Shown piece after piece: positions 1-7,510 of a DNA stretch of 64,000 nt (its first letter is position 1; the number at the start of each line of letters is the position of its first letter). Location of the stretch: NCBI RefSeq assembly GCF_001542815.1, contig NZ_CP006993.1:1-64000 (forward strand), given 5' to 3'. The stretch is from Methylobacterium sp. AMS5 (lineage in GTDB: Bacteria; Pseudomonadota; Alphaproteobacteria; Rhizobiales; Beijerinckiaceae). Made by a program: the position numbers and the translations under genes. The notes below the pieces were generated by a model, which saw only the letters and a program-made list of their open reading frames with translations, did no database searches and was not told the origin of the DNA.

Positions 1-16
1 TCAATGGTGACTTGTT
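1..16. promoter_or_regulatory. Degenerate palindrome copy at window edge
   Basis: TCAATGGTGACTTGTT resembles the right two thirds of the dispersed AGTCA-N4-TGACT palindrome; the left arm is cut by the window edge, so its status is uncertain. Confidence 0.35.
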
Positions 17-129
17 ATAAAAAAAATTCCCTTCATCCGGAAACGAGTGCGTGGGCGCCACAGCACGATTCGGATTTGAGCCATAAACACAACGACTTGC
101 TAACCCGACTGTGTTCGCATTGAACCCCA

Positions 130-450
130 TTGCAACGCTTGCGCATACCGCGCAGGAGCCGTTGTGACGCAGTAGGAGAGGTTGTATTGCTCGCCGGGAG
201 CCAAATTAGGATGGCGAGAGCGGCCCTGAGATGGTCTTTGGCAAAACTTGCGATTGAGTCCGGCATATCTGAAAAGACCATTCGTAGATGCGAGGCTCAC
301 GATGGTCGTCCACCCGCGACGGATGAAACGCTCGCCACGCTACGCGCCTGCTTCGAGCGGAACGGTGTGATCTTCTTGTGCCCACCCGAGACGTTGGGCC
401 CGGGCGCCTTCATTAACTGGGATCTAACGACCAAGGGTCGGCGCACCTGA
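130..450 (+). CDS. XRE-like helix-turn-helix regulator
   Basis: Small DNA-binding protein, probably a transcriptional regulator. From residue 28 on it reads like a short alphaproteobacterial XRE/Cro-type protein: a first helix ARAALRWSLAKLA, a turn and recognition helix GISEKTIRRCE, and an ending ACFERNGVIFL typical of this group. The first ATG gives 106 residues, but residues 1-27 are arginine-rich and do not fit the fold, so TTG at 187 or ATG at 211 is a better start. A strong terminator follows at 507-534, so it is probably monocistronic. It is one of three candidate binders of the dispersed palindrome in this window; nothing in the sequence proves that. Confidence 0.6.
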   Translation: MQRLRIPRRSRCDAVGEVVLLAGSQIRMARAALRWSLAKLAIESGISEKTIRRCEAHDGRPPATDETLATLRACFERNGVIFLCPPETLGPGAFINWDLTTKGRRT

Positions 451-790
451 CAACGCTAGTTCAGGATTTGGATCCTATCAGCGTCGAGATCTGGTATTAT
501 GGAACCAAAATGCGGGCCGCTTGCGGCCCATTTTGCGTTGTGGCACCGTTACTTAGTGGGAAACGGGCTCAGGTTCCATAATCAAACTTATGCGAACAAG
601 ATCGCGGATATGACAAAGGCCCGCGCCGGGGTCTCCGAGGCGAGCCTTCCAAGGGTCGAGAGCACAGATAGGCCTGTGAATCCGGGCTGTCCACACGGAA
701 CCGCTCTCGCGTCACTCGTAGCCTGGCGCCCCTTAACGAACTCCTATTGCCCCGCTCATCCGAATCGGCCCACATGGGCTGTCACGTAGG
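451..790. other. Intergenic, terminator and no convincing gene
   Basis: Between the XRE-like gene and the RHH gene I see only the terminator hairpin at 507-534. An open frame at 499-789 starts inside that hairpin, has no ribosome binding site and no recognisable domain; I do not call it. Confidence 0.6.
507..534 (+). terminator. Bidirectional intrinsic terminator
   Basis: Near-perfect hairpin: AAAATGCGGGCCGC at 507-520 pairs across a TT loop with GCGGCCCATTTT at 523-534, with A-rich 5' and T-rich 3' flanks, as expected of a bidirectional Rho-independent terminator after the 130-450 gene. Confidence 0.85.
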
Positions 791-1051
791 ATGAATCGGA
801 TGGGCGATTCTCGGATGAAATCGGCAGAGGAACGTCTCCAGGAGCTCACGGCCGGTGATCGTCGTCGGCAAGCGCGTCGCCGCGAGGCGCTGCGCGAGAA
901 AGGCATGAAGACGCAAAGCGTCTGGCTCATGCCCGAGGTCCGGGCTCTGCTCGACCAGGAGATCGAGGCGGGGCGGTTCAAGAACCGCTCCGAGGCGATC
1001 AACCACGCCCTGACGACGCTCTACGGCGGCAAGGAGAGATCAATGTCGTAG
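791..1051 (+). CDS. Ribbon-helix-helix DNA-binding protein
   Basis: 86-residue basic protein. Residues about 40-77 fit the ribbon-helix-helix fold: a strand TQSVWLMPEV, a first helix ALLDQEIEAGRF, the turn KNRSEA and a second helix INHALTTLY. The N-terminal 38 residues are highly charged and probably helical. ATG at 791, 800 or 818 are possible starts. It lies directly upstream of repC and of the putative antisense RNA, so a role in copy control, in partition or in binding the dispersed palindrome is plausible; that is inference from position and fold. Confidence 0.6.
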   Translation: MNRMGDSRMKSAEERLQELTAGDRRRQARRREALREKGMKTQSVWLMPEVRALLDQEIEAGRFKNRSEAINHALTTLYGGKERSMS

Positions 1052-1058
1052 CGGCAAA

Positions 1059-1139
1059 GCAAAAGGCCCCGAAGCTGGGGAGCTTCGAGGCCTTGGACCT
1101 TCATCGCCGGGTGGGCACCCGGATCTGAAAGCGATTCGC
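1059..1139 (-). ncRNA. Putative antisense RNA controlling repC
   Basis: A short leftward transcript is predicted from a promoter at 1145-1173 to the intrinsic terminator at 1063-1094, about 80 nt. It would be antisense to the repC leader. In repABC-type replicons a countertranscribed RNA (inc-alpha) between repB and repC lowers RepC synthesis, and the arrangement here matches although no repB is next to it. An inner hairpin (CCGGGT at 1107, ACCCGG complementary) is also visible. Prediction from sequence only. Confidence 0.6.
1063..1094 (-). terminator. Intrinsic terminator of the antisense RNA
   Basis: Fourteen-bp stem with one mismatch (1063-1076 with 1081-1094, GGGG loop). On the minus strand it is followed by TTTGCTTTG, giving a leftward Rho-independent terminator. 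Confidence 0.75.
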
Positions 1140-1144
1140 ACCTC

Positions 1145-1173
1145 TTTCTAGCTCCCGCCCTCCCGACCGTCAA
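1145..1173 (-). promoter_or_regulatory. Leftward promoter of antisense RNA
   Basis: On the minus strand TTGACG (1173-1168) is followed after exactly 17 bases by TAGAAA (1150-1145), a good match to the sigma-70 -35/-10 consensus. It points away from repC and towards the terminator at 1063-1094. Confidence 0.6.
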
Positions 1174-2360
1174 TGACACCCATCTCGGGTGAACGGTCCC
1201 GCTTTGCCTTCTTCGGGAGGGTGAAAGTGGAGAGGGTTCATTCCGGCGGACGGCCGCTTACGCGCGCCGCTCTCGCCGGCCGGAGACGTGCGCTCGATGA
1301 GGGCCGCGCGATCTCCAGACGCGAGCTTGCGGGACATGCCCGCGACGCTGCCAAGTCACTGCGCCTGCGCCCTGCCCTACGCCAGGTGCTCGAAGCGCTG
1401 ACCGCGGTCTGGGGCGAGCAGCCCTGGAGCCGTCTCCTGGTCTGGCCGTCGAACGATCGGCTCTGTGAGAAGACCGGGCTGTCCGAGCGGGCGCTTCGCT
1501 ATGCACTGCGCGATCTTGTGGCCCTGGAGCTGATCGCGCCGAAGGACTCGGCCAACGGTAAGCGCTATGCGATCCGGGCTCCGGACGGCACGGTCGTCGA
1601 CGCCTACGGGTTCGATCTGACGCCGCTCGTCGCGCGCGCCGGAGAATGGGCCGAGCGGCTGCGTCTCTTGACAGCCGAGGTTGAGCGCAGACGGCGTTCG
1701 TTCGATCTCCTGACCGTGTGTCGCCGCGCCGTCGCCGAAGCGCTCCACGGGCTCGCTACGCATCACCCCGAAATTTCCATCTCCGATCTGGTCGCGGCGC
1801 GCGAGGCGTTGGAAAAATCCTCCCCGAAGCGGTCGCGGGCCTCGGAAGACCCAAGCCTGGTGATCGATGGGTGGAGTGAGCTGCGAGAGATGGCCGAGGA
1901 ACGCTTCTATCAAGCCGGCTGTGCCGGCAATTCCTGCGGCCACATAGAAACAGACAACGAGCCTCCTAGTGACCCTTGTAGCAAGGTCTCTTCGAGGGGT
2001 GATGCGGGCGGGACCGTGCTCCATCCCGGTCTCGTCGCTGCCGCCTGCCCTGTCGCCGGCGAATTCGGGTTCGAGATTCTGACGGAGCCCGATCTGATCG
2101 ACGCCGGCCGCTCGATGCGCGGCTCGATTGGCGCTCACCCGAGCGCCTGGTCCGAGGCCTGCGAGGCCCTGGGTCCGCTTCACGCCGCGGCGCTCGTGGT
2201 CATGGTCGCCCAGCTGCACGACGACGAGGCATCGGGTCGGCGCAAGTCCGAGATTCGCAATCCGGGCGGCTACTTCCGGCATCTCGTGCGTTTGTGTGCC
2301 GAGGGTCGCTACAGCGTGGCCGCCGAACTCATGACTATGCGTCGAAGGAGAATGACGTGA
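1173..2360 (+). CDS. repC: RepC-family plasmid replication initiator
   Basis: Replication initiator of the alphaproteobacterial RepC family, which acts at an origin usually lying inside its own gene. The N-terminal winged-helix half shows the typical block WSRLLVWPSNDRLCEKTGLS followed by ERALRYALRDL (about residues 85-115). The C-terminal half ends with the characteristic NPGGYFRHLVRLCAEG segment. Length 395 fits the family (about 400). No repA/repB precede it, but an antisense RNA does, and a ParA/RHH pair lies at 55.3 kb. The ATG at 1173 has no clear ribosome binding site; a GTG near 1227 preceded by GGGAGG is an alternative start. The gene overlaps the next one by GTGA. Confidence 0.88.
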   Translation: MTPISGERSRFAFFGRVKVERVHSGGRPLTRAALAGRRRALDEGRAISRRELAGHARDAAKSLRLRPALRQVLEALTAVWGEQPWSRLLVWPSNDRLCEKTGLSERALRYALRDLVALELIAPKDSANGKRYAIRAPDGTVVDAYGFDLTPLVARAGEWAERLRLLTAEVERRRRSFDLLTVCRRAVAEALHGLATHHPEISISDLVAAREALEKSSPKRSRASEDPSLVIDGWSELREMAEERFYQAGCAGNSCGHIETDNEPPSDPCSKVSSRGDAGGTVLHPGLVAAACPVAGEFGFEILTEPDLIDAGRSMRGSIGAHPSAWSEACEALGPLHAAALVVMVAQLHDDEASGRRKSEIRNPGGYFRHLVRLCAEGRYSVAAELMTMRRRRMT

Positions 2361-2587
2361 CGGACAAGGAACGCCTGGACGCCCAAGAACGCGCCATTCA
2401 GATGATCGCCTACTACACCAACAACGCGGACTCTGGATTCAAAGTCTACGTTCTGGAGCGCATTCAGTCGTGGGGCGATACCACAGATCGAAATGACAAC
2501 ACGAGCGAAGAGGAAAAGGCCAACCATCGCAAGTTCCACGAGGAAATTTTGCGGCTTCTACTGCCTGGAAAGCAGACTGTCGGGTGA
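2357..2587 (+). CDS. Small hypothetical protein after repC
   Basis: 76 residues, charged, probably helical (DAQERAIQMIAYY, FHEEILRLLLPG). I chose the GTG at 2357 because AAGGAG lies 6 bases upstream and the start overlaps the repC stop (GTGA), indicating translational coupling to repC. No known domain recognised. Confidence 0.6.
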   Translation: MTDKERLDAQERAIQMIAYYTNNADSGFKVYVLERIQSWGDTTDRNDNTSEEEKANHRKFHEEILRLLLPGKQTVG

Positions 2588-2589
2588 AT

Positions 2590-2664
2590 TGGTCGCGGTG
2601 ACAGGATTTGAACCTGTGACCTGGGCCTTATGAGGGCCACGCTCTACCACTGAGCTACACCGCA
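2590..2664 (-). tRNA. tRNA with CAT anticodon (Met or Ile2)
   Basis: Cloverleaf on the minus strand: acceptor TGCGGTG/CACCGCG, D-arm GCTC..GAGC, anticodon loop CTCATAA (anticodon CAT), T-arm with GGTTCAAATCC, discriminator A and an encoded CCA at 2592-2590. A CAT anticodon can mean elongator Met or, if lysidine-modified, Ile; the sequence cannot decide. It lies 7 bases downstream of the tRNA-Ile gene in the same direction. Confidence 0.9.
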
Positions 2665-2671
2665 GTGAGAG

Positions 2672-2746
2672 TGGTCGTCAGGGGATGATTTGAACATCCG
2701 ACCCCAGTCTTATCAGGACTGTGCTCTACCCCTGAGCTACCCGACG
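2672..2746 (-). tRNA. tRNA-Ile(GAT)
   Basis: Minus-strand cloverleaf: acceptor CGTCGGG/CCTGACG, anticodon stem CAGTC/GACTG closing loop CTGATAA (anticodon GAT, Ile), T-arm with GTTCAAATC, discriminator A and encoded CCA at 2674-2672. An intrinsic hairpin lies just upstream at 2758-2790. Confidence 0.92.
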
Positions 2747-2757
2747 AAGCCTCTCAT

Positions 2758-2790
2758 AAAAAGGGCGGCCCACGTCATTCGGGGCCGCCC
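2758..2790 (-). terminator. Leftward intrinsic terminator before tRNAs
   Basis: GGGCGGCCC (2763-2771) pairs with GGGCCGCCC (2782-2790); on the minus strand the stem is followed by TTTTTATGAG. It stands between a good promoter (2841-2869) and the two tRNA genes, so tRNA expression needs read-through, processing upstream of termination, or another promoter. Confidence 0.85.
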
Positions 2791-2840
2791 AGATGCACAC
2801 ACAGAGGTAACACGACGAAGCGTCTGTCTCACCGAGAGAG

Positions 2841-2880
2841 AATCTAGGCGTGCCCCTTTAGTAAGTCAACGCTGACTGAC
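2841..2880 (-). promoter_or_regulatory. Leftward promoter overlapping palindrome
   Basis: Minus strand TTGACT (2869-2864) then 17 bases then TAGATT (2846-2841). The -35 box lies inside palindrome AGTCA-ACGC-TGACT (2864-2877), whose extended form runs 2862-2880, so a protein on the palindrome would cover the -35 box. This is the clearest link between the palindrome and a promoter. Confidence 0.65.
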
Positions 2881-2897
2881 GTTCTCGGGCGAGAAAA

Positions 2898-3080
2898 TCA
2901 GCTGGTGCCGGCCCGAATTGCCTTGAGCGCTTCGATGAACAGCCACACCGTCCGAAGCCCGAACAGGGTCGCGATCGAGGCCAGGATCAGCCCGCCGGCG
3001 ATGTCGACCTTCGACGCGATGCGGGCCGAGAGCCAATAAAGCCAGCACACGAAGAACGCGCCGTAGAAAACCGTTTCCAT
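2898..3080 (-). CDS. Small two-helix membrane protein
   Basis: 60 residues with two hydrophobic segments: about 5-20 (FYGAFFVCWLYWLS) and 28-50 (AGGLILASIATLFGLRTVWLF). GGAGGG precedes the ATG at 3080. It is the last gene of the leftward replication operon, followed by the palindrome-promoter. Function not recognised; many phages carry small inner-membrane proteins of this kind. Confidence 0.65.
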   Translation of the reverse strand: METVFYGAFFVCWLYWLSARIASKVDIAGGLILASIATLFGLRTVWLFIEALKAIRAGTS

Positions 3081-3230
3081 TCAACCCTCCGGGTCCATCT
3101 GCCGAACCACCCAGAACCAGTAGCCCAGGCGGGTGCGGTCGTTTGCGACGTCTTCCTTCCAGTCCGAGACCGGGTAGGACGGGTGAGCGCCGAGGGCGCC
3201 GTAGCAGGCGACGAGCTCGTGGATGGTCAT
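3081..3230 (-). CDS. Short hypothetical protein
   Basis: 49 residues beginning MTIHELVACYGALG and ending VVRQMDPEG, with an aromatic patch RLGYWFWVV. The ATG at 3230 overlaps the ligase stop (ATGA) and its stop abuts the ATG of the membrane-protein gene, so it sits tightly in the operon. Function unknown. Confidence 0.65.
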   Translation of the reverse strand: MTIHELVACYGALGAHPSYPVSDWKEDVANDRTRLGYWFWVVRQMDPEG

Positions 3231-4627
3231 GCGGCGATCCTCAGCTGCTCGTCCTTGTCATCCCGGAACCGCACGAAGCGGGGATGCCGCAGCGAGCCGT
3301 CGGGCGTGACCTCGTGATACTCGACTTCCATCAGGCGCCACGGGTCGACGAACAGGGTGCGGGTCTTGTTCTTGACCTGCGTCGGCGCCTGGCTCGGGAG
3401 CGTGCGCACGAAGGCGTCCATCTCCTCCATCAGAGCCTGCGTCATGCCGCCGACCGACACATGCACGCCCTCGAAATCCACGATGAAGGTCGCGAACTTG
3501 CCCTCGTTACGGGTGCCGGGCTCGCCCGTCTGCCAGCCGACGATGCGCAGGTCGGCCGTCTCCTGGGCCTTCATCTTCATCCAGAGGAAGCCCTTCTTCT
3601 TGACGTAGGAGGCGTCGAGCGGCTTCACCATCGCGCCTTCGAGCCCGGCCGCGCGGTGCCGGTTGTAGACGTCGTAGATCTCCTCGACCTTGTGACACAT
3701 CTCCATCGGCGTCATCTGGATCGGGGCGCCGGCCCGCGCCTTCTTGACGATCCACTGGGCGAAGCCGCGCCGGAGCTTGAACGGGATCTTGATTTCGGGT
3801 GTGTCGCTGGCGAGCATCTTGTCCACGGGCAGCGCGTCGAAGACGTTGATGAGGGCGTCGGTTGCCTCCTCGCTCTTGCGCTTCACGTCGCCGCTCGTCT
3901 TGTTGAACGAGCCCGTCGTGACCTCGCTGTCGATCGCGCAGGACGGGCCCGCATCGCCGCCCAGGAAGCGGTAGTAGACCTCGGAGATCTTCGACACGTC
4001 CTTGTCGCGCTTGGCCTCCTGCCAGGCGTCGGTGACGATCTGCACCATCAGCTCGCCCAGGTGATCGAGGGCGGGGAAGTGGTTGCCGACGCGCGAGAAG
4101 AACTTGGCCGTCCCGTCCTTGACGATGCACATGGCGCGCAAGCCATCGAGCTTGGGCTCGACCGCGATCGGCCACGCCTTGACCCGCTTCTCCTCGAACG
4201 GCTTGGAGAGCATCACGTCGAAGGTCGGCACGGTGCCGGGCAGGACCGTGTTGATGGTCTTCTCGGTGATGCCGCAGCGCAGGTCCTTCCGGAGGATGCG
4301 CCACAGGAGAGCCGCGCTCTCGGCGTCGAGCGCCTTGAACATCGCCTCGACCGCAGCCTTGGCCGCGTTGCCGGTCAACTGGCGCGTCGCCAGATTGTGC
4401 AGCATCTGCCAGGGCTGGCCGCTCGAATCCGAGAACGACGCCGGGCCGGCGACCGCGGGCGGCTCGGGCGGGGTCAGGCCAAATGTGATGAAGGGGTCGT
4501 AGGCGTGCCGGACGACCCGCTGCACGAGCGGGTCCTCGATCTGGGCGCGCAGGAGATCCTCCTTCGCGGTGCGGGAAGATGTGCTGCCGATCTGGATCAG
4601 CAGCTTGAGGACGTCGCGGGAGTTCAC
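3227..4627 (-). CDS. ATP-dependent DNA ligase
   Basis: Seals nicks in DNA using ATP. The adenylation motif KLDGLRA places the nucleophilic lysine at residue 159 (VEPKLDGLRA). Downstream are motif IV EGAMVKPLD and motif V-type LWMKMKA, followed by an OB-fold half. The N-terminal 140 residues are helical, as in larger phage and archaeal ligases; 466 residues is in the usual range. It is the distal enzyme of the leftward replication operon with primase and helicase. Its stop overlaps the next start by ATGA. Confidence 0.93.
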   Translation of the reverse strand: MNSRDVLKLLIQIGSTSSRTAKEDLLRAQIEDPLVQRVVRHAYDPFITFGLTPPEPPAVAGPASFSDSSGQPWQMLHNLATRQLTGNAAKAAVEAMFKALDAESAALLWRILRKDLRCGITEKTINTVLPGTVPTFDVMLSKPFEEKRVKAWPIAVEPKLDGLRAMCIVKDGTAKFFSRVGNHFPALDHLGELMVQIVTDAWQEAKRDKDVSKISEVYYRFLGGDAGPSCAIDSEVTTGSFNKTSGDVKRKSEEATDALINVFDALPVDKMLASDTPEIKIPFKLRRGFAQWIVKKARAGAPIQMTPMEMCHKVEEIYDVYNRHRAAGLEGAMVKPLDASYVKKKGFLWMKMKAQETADLRIVGWQTGEPGTRNEGKFATFIVDFEGVHVSVGGMTQALMEEMDAFVRTLPSQAPTQVKNKTRTLFVDPWRLMEVEYHEVTPDGSLRHPRFVRFRDDKDEQLRIAA

Positions 4628-4637
4628 GATTGGTTCC

Positions 4638-4757
4638 TTAGATGAGGATGAAAGCGATAAAGAGGAGCCAGCCCCAGCCGTCGTGACCGGTCAGCATGAC
4701 GATGGCAGCCAGGACGAGGCAGATGAGGACCAGGAACGAGCGATCCGCGCGGCTCAT
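4638..4757 (-). CDS. Small membrane protein
   Basis: 39 residues with two hydrophobic stretches (FLVLICLVLAAIVML and WGWLLFIAFILI) split by a short GHDG loop. ATG at 4757 overlaps the upstream stop (ATGA); it ends 10 bases before the ligase start. Too small for homology judgement. Confidence 0.6.
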   Translation of the reverse strand: MSRADRSFLVLICLVLAAIVMLTGHDGWGWLLFIAFILI

Positions 4758-5491
4758 CACGCGGCCTTCTGCGCAGCCATCAGGCGAGCGCGTTCGAGGA
4801 GGGAGAGACCCTTGGGCGCGTCGGCCGCGGGAGCGGGCGCCGGCTTCGGGGCGGACTTGAACTTCGGAGCCTCGACCTTCGCCGGCTCGGGCTTGGGTTC
4901 GGGCGCGATCGGCGGGCCCGACGGGCGGACGTCGGAGAGATCGAGCATGACGGGCTTGCCGACGGCCGCCTTGGTGATCGCCGCGCTCATGTCGCCCGAC
5001 AGGGCGGCCTGGGTGACATCATCGCTCTCAGCAGCGGGCGCCGCGCGCGGGACGCTGCGCTCCTCGGCCTTCACGCGCCCGAGCGACACGGCCGGCGCCT
5101 TCTTCGCGCGCTTGGCGCCCGACGACGTGGTGTCGTTGGCAGCCACGATCGCATCGAGCTCCACGCCGGAGACGCCGAGCTCGTTGATGTGGCGCTCCTG
5201 GACGACGATCGGCGCGATGGCGTCGAGGATGCCGGGCTTGAGCGAGAGCACCTTCGGCTCGCCGGCATGGTAGTGATCCTCGCCGGTGCGCTGGATCTCG
5301 CGGTTGATCCAGTAGACCGGGCACTTGGACGACCGCATGCAGGCTTGGCAGCCGCGTCGCTCCTCCTGCACCTGGCCGCGGGCGAGCTGCTGCTCCAGCG
5401 TGAAGCAGTCGGCGATCTTGGTCTCGGCGTTGAAGATCGGGCAGACGATCTTCGCCTCGTTCTTGGGCGAGTAGGACTTGATGAGGGTCAT
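4757..5491 (-). CDS. Hypothetical protein with Cys-rich head
   Basis: 244 residues. Residues 1-65 contain five cysteines (CPIF, DCFT, GCQACMRSSKC), suggesting a metal-binding knuckle. Residues about 110-244 are low-complexity Ala/Pro/Lys-rich with a basic helical end LLERARLMAAQKA. It is between the ligase block and the WGR protein and overlaps both neighbours by a few bases. No family recognised; DNA-associated role is only a guess. Confidence 0.6.
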   Translation of the reverse strand: MTLIKSYSPKNEAKIVCPIFNAETKIADCFTLEQQLARGQVQEERRGCQACMRSSKCPVYWINREIQRTGEDHYHAGEPKVLSLKPGILDAIAPIVVQERHINELGVSGVELDAIVAANDTTSSGAKRAKKAPAVSLGRVKAEERSVPRAAPAAESDDVTQAALSGDMSAAITKAAVGKPVMLDLSDVRPSGPPIAPEPKPEPAKVEAPKFKSAPKPAPAPAADAPKGLSLLERARLMAAQKAA

Positions 5492-5769
5492 CAGAACATT
5501 CCCCAGGTTTCGTTCTCGCCGATTTTCTCCTGTAGAGCAGCCTGTTCGGCTTCCTCTTGAGCGAGAACGGCGGATCGGTTGCGAAGGAGGGTGACGATCT
5601 GCTGCGCGGGCTCGCGCAGGCAGGTGGTGACTTCGGCCTTTGCCAAACGAGAGGCGAAGGCGAACTCGGCGAAGGGCACCTTGGCCGGCGTTCTACCGGC
5701 AGCCTTGAGAACCTGATTTGCCTCGCCGATCGCGACGTAGGCGCCGATGATCGCGCGGGCGGCGCTCAC
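5491..5769 (-). CDS. Small protein with ENETWGMF tail
   Basis: 92 residues, mostly helical, ending ENETWGMF. Its upstream neighbour ends ENELWGSW, so the two adjacent proteins share a C-terminal tail motif (E-N-E-x-W-G-x-aromatic). The start is GTG at 5769 overlapping the upstream TGA. No domain recognised; the common tail suggests a shared docking partner (inference). Confidence 0.6.
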   Translation of the reverse strand: MSAARAIIGAYVAIGEANQVLKAAGRTPAKVPFAEFAFASRLAKAEVTTCLREPAQQIVTLLRNRSAVLAQEEAEQAALQEKIGENETWGMF

Positions 5770-6278
5770 CAGGAGCCCCAGAGTTCATTCTCGGCGACCT
5801 TCTCCTCGACCGTCGGCTCGGGCTCCACATACTTGTGCTTGGGCTGGTAGCCCTTGTGGACGATCCCACCGTTCCCATCGGGCTCCCAGGTCGGGAGATC
5901 GGGGTCCTTCATGCCGTCGGTGGGGATGTTGGGCACGAGGAAGACCAGATCGGACTTCATCTCGAACCAGTAGAGAGTGCCGACGGCCTTCTTGAACTCG
6001 GCCTCGTCGTTGCACTGGACGAGGTTGTCCTTGGACCGATCGTGGACGTAGCCGCCCTTCTGCTTGTCGCGATTCTTGGATTCGAGCGCGGCCGTCGCTT
6101 CCTTGATCGTGCCGAAGCGCTTGATCTCCATCTGACCCTTGGCGCCACGCTTGCCCCAACGGTTGATGACGACCGAACGACCTTCGTTCGTGCAGATCAG
6201 GACCTGGTGGTAGTCCTTCTCATGCGTCCGATGCTGCATCGTCAGCTTGCGGACCGCGATCGGATAGACCGGGATCAT
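5766..6278 (-). CDS. WGR-domain protein
   Basis: 170 residues. Residues about 20-78 form a WGR domain (KDYHQVLICTNEGRSVVINR followed by the diagnostic WGKRGAKGQ and later ALESKNRDKQKGGY), a small nucleic-acid-binding fold known from PARP-type and MolR-like proteins. The rest is unassigned and ends in AENELWGSW, a tail shared with the next gene product. First gene after a promoter region (-10 TATAAC at 6317-6322, palindrome at 6343-6358), so it probably opens this operon. Confidence 0.75.
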   Translation of the reverse strand: MIPVYPIAVRKLTMQHRTHEKDYHQVLICTNEGRSVVINRWGKRGAKGQMEIKRFGTIKEATAALESKNRDKQKGGYVHDRSKDNLVQCNDEAEFKKAVGTLYWFEMKSDLVFLVPNIPTDGMKDPDLPTWEPDGNGGIVHKGYQPKHKYVEPEPTVEEKVAENELWGSW

Positions 6279-6316
6279 GCTCTCCTCGCTCGTGTGTGTG
6301 CTGTGTCGTGAGTTCA

Positions 6317-6346
6317 GTTATAGCGACGACTGATCGGCAGTTCAGT
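6317..6346 (-). promoter_or_regulatory. Probable leftward promoter of WGR operon
   Basis: Minus strand shows GCTATAAC (-10 at 6322-6317), as does the promoter at 9481 (GCTATAAT). The -35 region (about 6345-6340, CTGAAC) is weak and touches the palindrome at 6343-6358. Confidence 0.5.
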
Positions 6347-6358
6347 CAGTGCTGACTG
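6343..6358. promoter_or_regulatory. Palindrome AGTCAGTGCTGACT
   Basis: Perfect-arm copy of the dispersed palindrome between the primase stop (6365) and the WGR gene, just upstream of the -10 box at 6317-6322. Confidence 0.7.
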
Positions 6359-6364
6359 GCGTCG

Positions 6365-7510
6365 TCAGGCAGCGAGCTGGGTGCGCTCTGCCTGAGCGTT
6401 CTGGCGCCGCTGGAGCGCGTAGGGGTTCCGCAGGCGCCACTGGACCGCGAGCTGCGCGGAATAGGGCGTCGCGGCGTAGACGGCCTTCCGGACGGTCTCG
6501 CCGGGGACCTCGTTGGGGTCCTTGTCGAGCGGCAGGAGCGCGATCTTCACCCGCAGCCCGATCTTGCGGAGCTGCTCGGCCGCGGCGAGCGCCGCTGCCA
6601 GGGCGTCGGGCGTTCCGTCCCAGACGATGATGACCTCTTCCAGCCCGTGCGATTTCAGCACGAGGAAGGCGCCGAGCTGGTCGTTACCCTCGGCGTCGCC
6701 GGTGGACAGGTGCTTGCCGAAGGAGCCGATCGGCACGATGTCGCGCAGCGCCGGGTCCTCGTCGAGGGCGAGCTTGAGCCCGTAGACGTCGAAGGCGCCC
6801 TCGCCCATCGCGACGCGCTTGGCCCGGATCGCGTTCTGCCCGTTGTAGAGGAAGCGACCGGTGCCCGGCAGGCCCTTGGGGAACAGGTATTTGTCGTCCT
6901 TGGTGCCGGTGATGTCGCGGCCCTGGAACGTCACGAGGTTCCCGTCGAGGTCGAACACGGGGATGATGACCCGCTCGTCGAACTTCTGGCCGCCCTGCTT
7001 GCCGTCGTCGCGGGTGTAGTTCCACCAGCCCATGTCGCAGTAGCGCAGGTGGAAGTAGCCGGCGAGCTCGCCCGTGATGCCGCGATCCTCCAGGTAGCGG
7101 AGATTCTGGCCCTCGGGCGTCGGCAGCGCGAAGCTCGTCGGCAGCTTCACGGTCTCGACGTTGACCGCGGCCGTCGTCTTGCGCTTGGGGCGCCAGCCCT
7201 GGTCGGCCAGGTGCTGCTTCACATGCCGGAAGGTCTCGCCCCACTTCGACGCCTCGGGGTCGCCGTGCAGGTAGGTGTGAATGAACGAGAGCTTGCGGAA
7301 CTTCGTGTTGCACACGAAGCAGTTGCCGACGCCCGTGTCCGCGTTCAGGTAGACGCGGTAGCGGGAATCGCCGCAGGTCGAGACCGGGCATTCCTGGGCG
7401 TTGATCTGCATGCCCGATCGGCCGCGTCCCATCTTGTAGGACACGCCCTCGGAATCGAACCACTGCTCTAGGTCGAGCTCCTCGGAGAGCTCCGCGAAAT
7501 TGTCGCTCAT
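6365..7510 (-). CDS. Phage DNA primase (DnaG-like)
   Basis: Makes RNA primers for replication. An N-terminal zinc ribbon uses C41, C46, C64 and C67 (CPVSTC...CFVC). A central RNA-polymerase/TOPRIM-like core follows: GEGAFDVYG (E237) and VIIVWDGTPDA (D298). I chose ATG at 7510, which overlaps the upstream stop, giving 381 residues; the longer open frame has an unlikely arginine-rich extension. Two genes downstream of the DnaB-like helicase, as in T7- and P4-like replication modules. Confidence 0.88.
   Translation of the reverse strand: MSDNFAELSEELDLEQWFDSEGVSYKMGRGRSGMQINAQECPVSTCGDSRYRVYLNADTGVGNCFVCNTKFRKLSFIHTYLHGDPEASKWGETFRHVKQHLADQGWRPKRKTTAAVNVETVKLPTSFALPTPEGQNLRYLEDRGITGELAGYFHLRYCDMGWWNYTRDDGKQGGQKFDERVIIPVFDLDGNLVTFQGRDITGTKDDKYLFPKGLPGTGRFLYNGQNAIRAKRVAMGEGAFDVYGLKLALDEDPALRDIVPIGSFGKHLSTGDAEGNDQLGAFLVLKSHGLEEVIIVWDGTPDALAAALAAAEQLRKIGLRVKIALLPLDKDPNEVPGETVRKAVYAATPYSAQLAVQWRLRNPYALQRRQNAQAERTQLAA

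Noticed and set aside
499..789. 96-codon frame between XRE-like and RHH genes
   Set aside because: Starts in a terminator and lacks a ribosome site or domain.
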